Below are positions 58,191 to 64,000 of a stretch of 64,000 nt of DNA, one piece after another (the first letter of the stretch is position 1; every line of letters begins with the position of its first letter). The notes below the pieces were generated by a model. That model saw nothing but the letters and a program-made list of their open reading frames with translations. It made no database searches and had not been told where the DNA came from. A program made the translations under genes and the position numbers. Source of the DNA: Amorphophallus konjac (lineage: Eukaryota > Streptophyta > Magnoliopsida > Alismatales > Araceae); contig CM040118.1 in assembly GCA_022559845.1 (NCBI GenBank), forward strand, positions 445,158,053 through 445,222,052. The letters run 5' to 3'.

Positions 58191-58620
58191 GGTGAAGGCT
58201 GGAGAGTGTGTCGCTGGAAGTGAAGCCAAAGCGTGCCGGGTTGGAGGGGCTTGGAGTGCACATGGTGAAGGTGAGAGAGTGTGCCGTTGGAAGTGAAGCC
58301 AAAGCATGTCGGGCTAGGATGGGCTAGAGTGTGCCGGGCTGACAGAGGATGGAGGGTGCCGGGCTGGAGGGGCTAGGAGTGCACCGGGTGCAGGTGTAAG
58401 CGAGAGGGTGTACCGCTGGAGGAGGGTACAAGTGCGCCGGTCAAGGGGACTGAAGTCAGTGCACACGAGAACTAAGGTCAATGCACATTGGGTGAGGTCG
58501 ACGCTAGTTGGGGTGAGGCCGATGCATGTGTGCAGGCTGGGAGCTAAGGTCAGTGGACGTTGGGGTAAGGTCGACGCTAGTTGGGGTGAGGCCGATGCAT
58601 GTGTGCAAGCTCGGAGCTAA
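58190..58620. repeat. G-rich tandem repeats, including two 73-bp units
   Basis: 58190-58490: imperfect repeats of 'gagagtgtgccgttggaagtgaagccaaagc' and 'gtgccgggctggaggggctaggagtgcac'. 58496-58568 and 58569-58620: two units with a 73-bp period starting GGTCGACGCTAGTTGGGG, the second cut by the insertion of element G at 58621. Confidence 0.8.
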
Positions 58621-61600
58621 TGTCACGCCCCGAACAAGGCGGAAATATCGGGACGTACAGTTAGGGACAAGCTGGCAAGAGAGGGAACTAAATCTAAAAT
58701 GATACACAAGTGCTACAAGATGGAGATACTAAATGATCATTAACAAACCACAACTGATACAATAACCTCAAGTTCAACTTAATACAACTGGAATAATCAA
58801 CCACTAAAACTCAATAACATGAATGAGACTAAAAGCTCTCCAAAACACAACTAAAGAAAGATAACACACTACTAACACACTAAAACTGATACACTCAAGA
58901 CATCACTCCTGCCCTTCCCCATCGGTAAGCGCGTCACCTGAAAAGCCTGGAAAGGGGGGAAAACACAACTATGAGCTGACGCTGAGTAGGAAATAACAGA
59001 CATGTATAAGTGATTAACAGTTTAATTACATTTTTAAAATGTCATGCTACAAATGATAAAAATAATAAAAAGATAACGGTGATATCACGAAACAGAATTC
59101 AAAGATCTTGCAAGGTCAAGAAATATAATGAATAGAATAGTAAGACAAGAATTTACTACAGGAGATAACGATAAAAAGTTGGCCATATCAAGACAATTCA
59201 AGTCATGTCAAGCACGTATGTAATTTCATTTCCACGTCCAAGTAATAAGCAAGTAAAGTAACCACAAGTAGAGTATAGAACAGTGAAGAGTGGAAAGTGA
59301 AAAGTAGTAGAAAGTAATGTAGAGAGTAGTGGAGAGAGTAGTGGACAGTCCTAGATTTAACACATGTCAAGTACTGGTGCCAAATGCCACACCTAGTCAT
59401 TCACCTCCCCGGGGGTACACGTAGTGTTCGGGCGCTCTTCCCAGGACCAGACCGAGCCCTTAATTGTTTGCCAGGTATTGATTTCTTTGGATCAAAGATC
59501 CCACGAATCTAGACTTCCACAGTTTATGGCCAGAATTCCAAGGTTTAAACTAAGTAGCAATAACAACTTCACGTAGGAAAGAGATTCATTTCCAGAATTT
59601 CAAGGTAAGTATAATCATCAAGGAGATCGAAACTAAGTCACAACAAGAGTTAATCGTGCTGCGCTACTGTAAAACAGCAGCAATCAAACAAGCTAATCCA
59701 CATATTCATCCTAATCACCAAGTTAAGATATCATGATTAACCATTATCATTTGCATTAAGACAATTACCAATAAGCTGATTCAAGATGATAAGGCAAAGA
59801 ACAACTCCCACAGGAGTGAAATAGAATGCATTAACAGAGATTTAGTTACACCATTAACCACTAATTATGTGGGTTTCTATTTAATCTTGTATGCATTGAA
59901 ATGAAGATGATAAACGGTGTGTTTTTACACTAAGTTTGCATGTATGGACCAATGTTAATTGAAACTAAAAAGGGTACATGAATAGGTCATTAGTTCCTCA
60001 AAAATGTAGTTTTCAATGTGATTAGGTTGAATGGATTGATTCCCCGGTGATCCGGATTGATCCCCGGGTCAAGAATCATTTAAAACGGGTTTACAAGGCA
60101 TGGGTCGACCCTTTGGGTCGACCCCTGGAAAAATTCCAGGTATGGGTCGACCCATTGGGTCGACCCCTAGGGCTTCCAGGAGCCAGTCTGGTGATGGGTC
60201 GACCCCATGGGTCGACCCCTGAAGCTGTGGGTCGACCCCATGGGTCGACCCATGCAAGGCAGAAAATTTCTGCTTGCTGGGTGGTATGGGTCGACCCATG
60301 GGGTCGACCCCTGGGTTTCCAGACCCGAATGGGCTTCCGTAAAACATGAAAAACTCCATGATTTGGGGTCTAAATGTATTGTGATCTTAACCATATGCTC
60401 TAGGGTTCTTAATATACATGCTAGGGTCATAAAACACAGTTTTGAAACATGAATTTTGACAGAAATCAAATGAAATACAACCTATTCTATGAAGAACACA
60501 AGGAAAGTATAGCTTGCTAGCATGCTTCTAATAACACACGAAATACTCTAGGCATGATCTATAAAAATTGGGGATTTTGATGTCAAAAGAAAGCTAACAT
60601 GCTATTGATTATATTCATGTATGTTAATTAGAAGTTGGGCTGTTATAACCTACCTCAAATTGAAGAGGGAACTCGAAACCTAGAATAAAGAACAACTTGA
60701 TAGCACCTCACTAAAACCTTGATATCTCCACGGATACCTAATGAAAATTGGGGCTTTGCCACCAATGGAAAGAGCTCGATGAGAGGTACAATTTGCTATA
60801 CTCATGATCAAGATTTGGTTGAGAATTCCTACCTCAATCGATGGATCAAAGAAGGATGAAGGGAAGCCAACGGCCTACTGACCCACCTCCACAAATCGAA
60901 CTAGATCTCTCCAGATCCGAAATTTCAGCGAACCCCACAGCAGCCAAATGAAAGAAGACTCGTAGGGCTTCATTTTTATAGCTCATAGAGCTTCTGGAGC
61001 CTTCTGAATTGGGAGTATTCGCTGCTGCAAGCTACGTGTTTAGAAACGGCGCCGAAATCCTTGACTTGACCAAACTATGTCGGCAGCACGTTTTGGGACT
61101 AAGTTTACCTCAAATTGATTGAGGGTAAATGTTCCTTTATGTAATACCTTTCATTTACCTCTGGAATCACCCCATTTGGTTGAGAAACAAGCTCGAATTT
61201 GATGTTCAAAGTTTGGGTGAATAGTGAATACGAATTTGGGTTAGGTGGGTTGTAAGTCAGGCTTAATCCACTGATTAGGCCTAGATAATGATTTAATTAG
61301 GTTTACTCCAAGAAGACAAAAGTGTTAGTCGAAGCATCTATTATTTAATTACTATTTTTATGAATTTTTATATGGTAGATAAAATTCCACTTCTACTATT
61401 CCGTAATTAATTAAATATTAAGTTCGGAAGACTTAGTTCGCTAATTCGGCTTAATAAACGATTTTATTAGGCTTAATTGTAGAAGACAAAGTTGATAAAC
61501 AAAATTAATTCTACGAGATGTGATTTTTGGGGATTTTTAGAAAATAGTAGAAAAATGACTTATTCTATTAATTAATTAATTAATCTAATTAATTTGGATA

Positions 61601-61689
61601 ATTCTCATTAATTCGAATAACTTCAAATAAATTCCAAATAATTACAAATAACTTTCTAAATAAATTTCTAAAGAATTTGGGGTCTTACA
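58621..61689 (-). repeat. G 3' LTR
   Basis: 3069 bp. Putative TATA CTATAAAAA at 60973-60981 (minus). A regular palindrome array lies downstream of it at 60102-60310. 58925-59980 resembles in style the E LTR region 14700-15500 (tracts of 'caagta', 'agtaacaag'). No gene is seen. Confidence 0.9.
60102..60310. repeat. Ten GGGTCGACCC palindromes in five fixed-spacing pairs
   Basis: GGGTCGACCC starts at 60102/60115, 60144/60157, 60196/60209, 60229/60242 and 60288/60301. In every pair the two copies are exactly 13 bases apart (3-base spacer). Pairs are 33-59 bases apart. All ten are intact. Confidence 0.95.
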
Positions 61690-61702
61690 CCCTCCCCTAC
61701 TT
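61690..61702 (-). other. G polypurine tract
   Basis: AAGTAGGGGAGGG on the minus strand directly before the 3' LTR; the plus-strand DNA primer site of reverse transcription. Confidence 0.85.
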
Positions 61703-61763
61703 AAAGGAATTTGGTCCTCCAAATTCACTGCACTAAAACTGAGAGTAGAAAAAGATCACTCAC

Positions 61764-64000
61764 CTAGAATAGATCGGGATACCGCTTTCGCATAGTCTCT
61801 TCAGACTCCCATGTAGCTTCTTCGGTCCCACGCTGACTCCACTGAATCTTGACCATCGGTATCGAACGATTCCGGAGTTGCTGATGCTTCCGGTCCAGAA
61901 TCTTGACAGGTCTTTCCTCATAGGTCAAATCTTCCTTCAGTTCAAAATCCACCTGCTGAATGATATGAGTGGGATCGTACACATATTTCTGTAACATAGA
62001 CACATGGAAAACGTTGTGTACGCCAGACAATTACGGTGGTAAAGTCAGTCTGTATGCCACCTCTCCCACTCTATCTAGAATCTCGAATGGACCAATGTAC
62101 CTCGGACTCAGCTTGCCATGAATGCCAAATCTTCGGATCCCTCTCGTCGGAGAGACCTTTAAGAACACATGCTCGCCAACCTGAAATTCCAATGCCCTTC
62201 TCCTGTTGTCGGCATAACTCTTCTATCTTGACTGGGCTACCTGTAACCGGTCTCGGATAACACGGATGTTCTATGATGATTCCGAAACAAGATCTGGTCC
62301 AAGCCACTGTTTCACACCTACCTCGTCCCAACACAACGGGGAACGACAACTTCTACCATATAGTGCCTCAAAAGGAGCCATCTGAATGCTAGACTGATAG
62401 CTGTTATTGTAGGCAAATTCAATTAATGCCAAATGCTCACTCCAATTACCACCGAAATCAATCATGCAAGCTCGCAGCATATCTTCCACTATCTGATTGG
62501 TTCTTTCAGTCTGTCCATCTGTCTGTGGATGAAAAGCAGTACTGAAATTCAGACGAGTACCCAAAGACTCTTGCAGTCCCTTCCAGAAATGTGAAGTAAA
62601 TCTGGGGTCTCGATCAGATACTATATTCACTAGGATACCATGTAATCTCACCACTTCCTTTATATACAAAGCAGCCAATACATCAATCGTCCACTTGGAC
62701 TTAATTGGTAAGAAATGAGCCGACTTTGTCAAACGATCAACAATCACCCATATCGCATCAAATCCACCACGAGTCCTAGGTAGACCCATAATGAAATCCA
62801 TGCCAATACTTTCCCACTTCCATTGGGGTATGTCGAGTGGTTTCAATTTCCCTGCTGGTCTGAAATGTTCGGCCTTAACTTGCTGACATACCAAACATCT
62901 GCTCACAAAATCTGCAACTTCTCTTTTCATATTCGGCCACCAAAAGGACCTTTTCAAATCTCGGTACATCTTAGTGCCTCCAGGATGAATGATATATCTG
63001 GATCTATGAGCTTCCTCAAAGATTTTGTTCTTTATTGTAGCCTCATCCGGAACACAAGTTCTGCCTTTAAATAATAATCTACCATCATCGGCCAACATGA
63101 AGTCAGGTCTGCTACTCAAGCTTCCCTTGATTTCTACCAACTCGGGGTCATTATCTTGCAAGGACTTGATCTCTATCAATAATTCAGGTTTAAGTTGAAT
63201 CTGAGCAATCAAGATCCGATCATTGTCAATATTGAGATCTAGACTAGATAATTGTTCCAACAATCTCCATTCTTGTAACATGAGACTTGACAATCTAGCT
63301 ATCGGCTTCCGGCTTAATGCATCTGCCACAACATTACCTTTGCCAGGATGATACTCAATCGAGAAGTCGAAGTCTTTCAAGTACTCCAACCATCTCCGCT
63401 GCCTCATGTTGAGTTCCTTCTGAGAAAATAAATACTTCAAACTCTTATGATCTGAAAGCACTGTAAAGGTTTCTCCATATAAGTAATGCCTCCATATCTT
63501 CAAAGCAAACACGACTGCAGCAAGTTCCAAATCATGAACAGGATAATTATCTTCGTGCTTCCTCAACTGCCTAGAGGAATAGGCAATCACCTTCCCATGC
63601 TGCATGAGTACACAGCCTAAGCCAATACCTGAAGCATCAGTATAAACAACAAATCCTCCTTCACCAGAAGGTAAAGCCAAAACAGGTGCAGTAGTCAAAC
63701 ACTCCTTCAGAGTCTGAAAGCTTCGCTGACAATCATCTGACCAATCAAACTTATTTTCCTTGCGGGTTAATCTTGTAAGAGGTACCGCAATCTTAGAGAA
63801 GTCTTGAATAAATCTTCGATAATAACCTGCCAGGCCTAGAAAACTTCTAACTTCTGTCACACTGGTAGGCTGTTCCCAATTCTTCACTGCCTCAACCTTC
63901 GAAGGATCAACAGAAATACCGTTCTTCGTAATGATATGTCCTAGAAAGGACACCTCTTGCAGCCAGAACTCACACTTACTGAACTTAGCATATAGTTGAT
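61764..64000 (-). pseudogene. G pol: RT end, RNase H, integrase, chromodomain; stops near the C-terminus
   Basis: Open from the window end to 62271 on the minus strand. RT C-terminal part ([30 protein letters not shown]), RNase H ([47 protein letters not shown]). Integrase follows with HHCC finger ([20 protein letters not shown]) and catalytic Asp in GMDFIMGLP, Asp in VSDRDPRF and Glu in [15 protein letters not shown] at 62271 ends the ORF. The frame continues with two more stops to a chromodomain-like C-terminus (MVKIQWSQRGTEEATWES, RKRYPDLF). The chromodomain directs integration into heterochromatin in this family. The polymerase core and gag lie outside the window. The stops make it inactive as read. 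Confidence 0.93.

Larger units (their letters stand above)
58621..64000 (-). mobile_element. Tekay/Del-like element G (3' part; continues past the window)
   Basis: Minus strand: pol from the window end to 61764, polypurine tract AAGTAGGGGAGGG (61702 to 61690), 3' LTR 61689 to 58621. The LTR starts TGTAAGACCCC and ends GGGGCGTGACA. The outer flank GCTAA (58616-58620) is the likely TSD. RT/RNase H/integrase/chromodomain order identifies a Ty3 chromovirus. Confidence 0.93.

Noticed and set aside
60102..60310. CRISPR-like or satellite array
   Set aside because: Units are 10-base palindromes within one LTR of a plant retroelement; no spacer-repeat pattern of CRISPR type and no long array.

Overview
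The window looks like nuclear DNA of a flowering plant with a large, repeat-rich genome. It is built almost entirely from LTR retrotransposons nested inside one another. I see no host gene, tRNA, rRNA or organelle segment. The plant assignment rests on the element types (Ty3 Tat/Ogre-like and Tekay/Del-like families, a Ty1/copia element resembling SIRE) and on primer-binding sites matching plant tRNA-Arg and initiator tRNA-Met. The species cannot be told from the sequence.

Elements are lettered here for convenience. Left half: a minus-strand Tat-like element B1 (gag at 17775-20699 and 26933-27030) was interrupted by element D (20700-26932, TSD AAGGT) and by a Tekay-like element E (LTR 14575-17774, PBS 14555-14567). 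E lies in minus orientation and runs leftward. Inside E are the copia element F (5' LTR 6443-7802, body 7803-11720, 3' LTR 13168-14526) and a second Tat-like element A1 (1-5147, cut by the window edge). A block of E gag + leader + F LTR occurs twice (5148-7802 and about 11720-14526), so the copia element has lost its RT/RNase H end. Right half: a plus-strand copy B2 of the B family starts with an LTR at 27150-30525. It is broken by the complete 13.5-kb Tat-like element A2 (31629-45096, TSD AATGG) and by the complete 9.8-kb minus-strand element C (46810-56605, TSD AAGGT). After the B2 3' end and some tandem repeats comes a Tekay-like element G on the minus strand (3' LTR 58621-61689, pol 61764 to the window end).

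Only G and F carry recognisable pol domains, and both are broken by stops. A, B and C carry Tat-type features (tRNA-Arg-like PBS, and gag with a C-Y-H...GH...C knuckle in A and B) but show no protease, RT, RNase H or integrase in the parts visible. If they moved recently they depended on enzymes supplied by other elements.

The most striking recurrent signal is that nearly every family carries its own cluster of short palindromes in its LTR or leader. A1, A2 and E share ACGGTC-N8-GACCGT although they belong to different clades. F and G share paired GGTCGACC-centred palindromes at fixed spacing. C has TGACGCC/GGCGTCA hairpins, and B is rich in GGCGCGCC-like motifs. Other unusual structures are a B-family LTR with about 95-bp terminal inverted repeats lying between two outward-facing PBS/gag arms, a second PBS-like sequence inside the A-family LTR, and a short motif shared by the pol-less A and C open frames.
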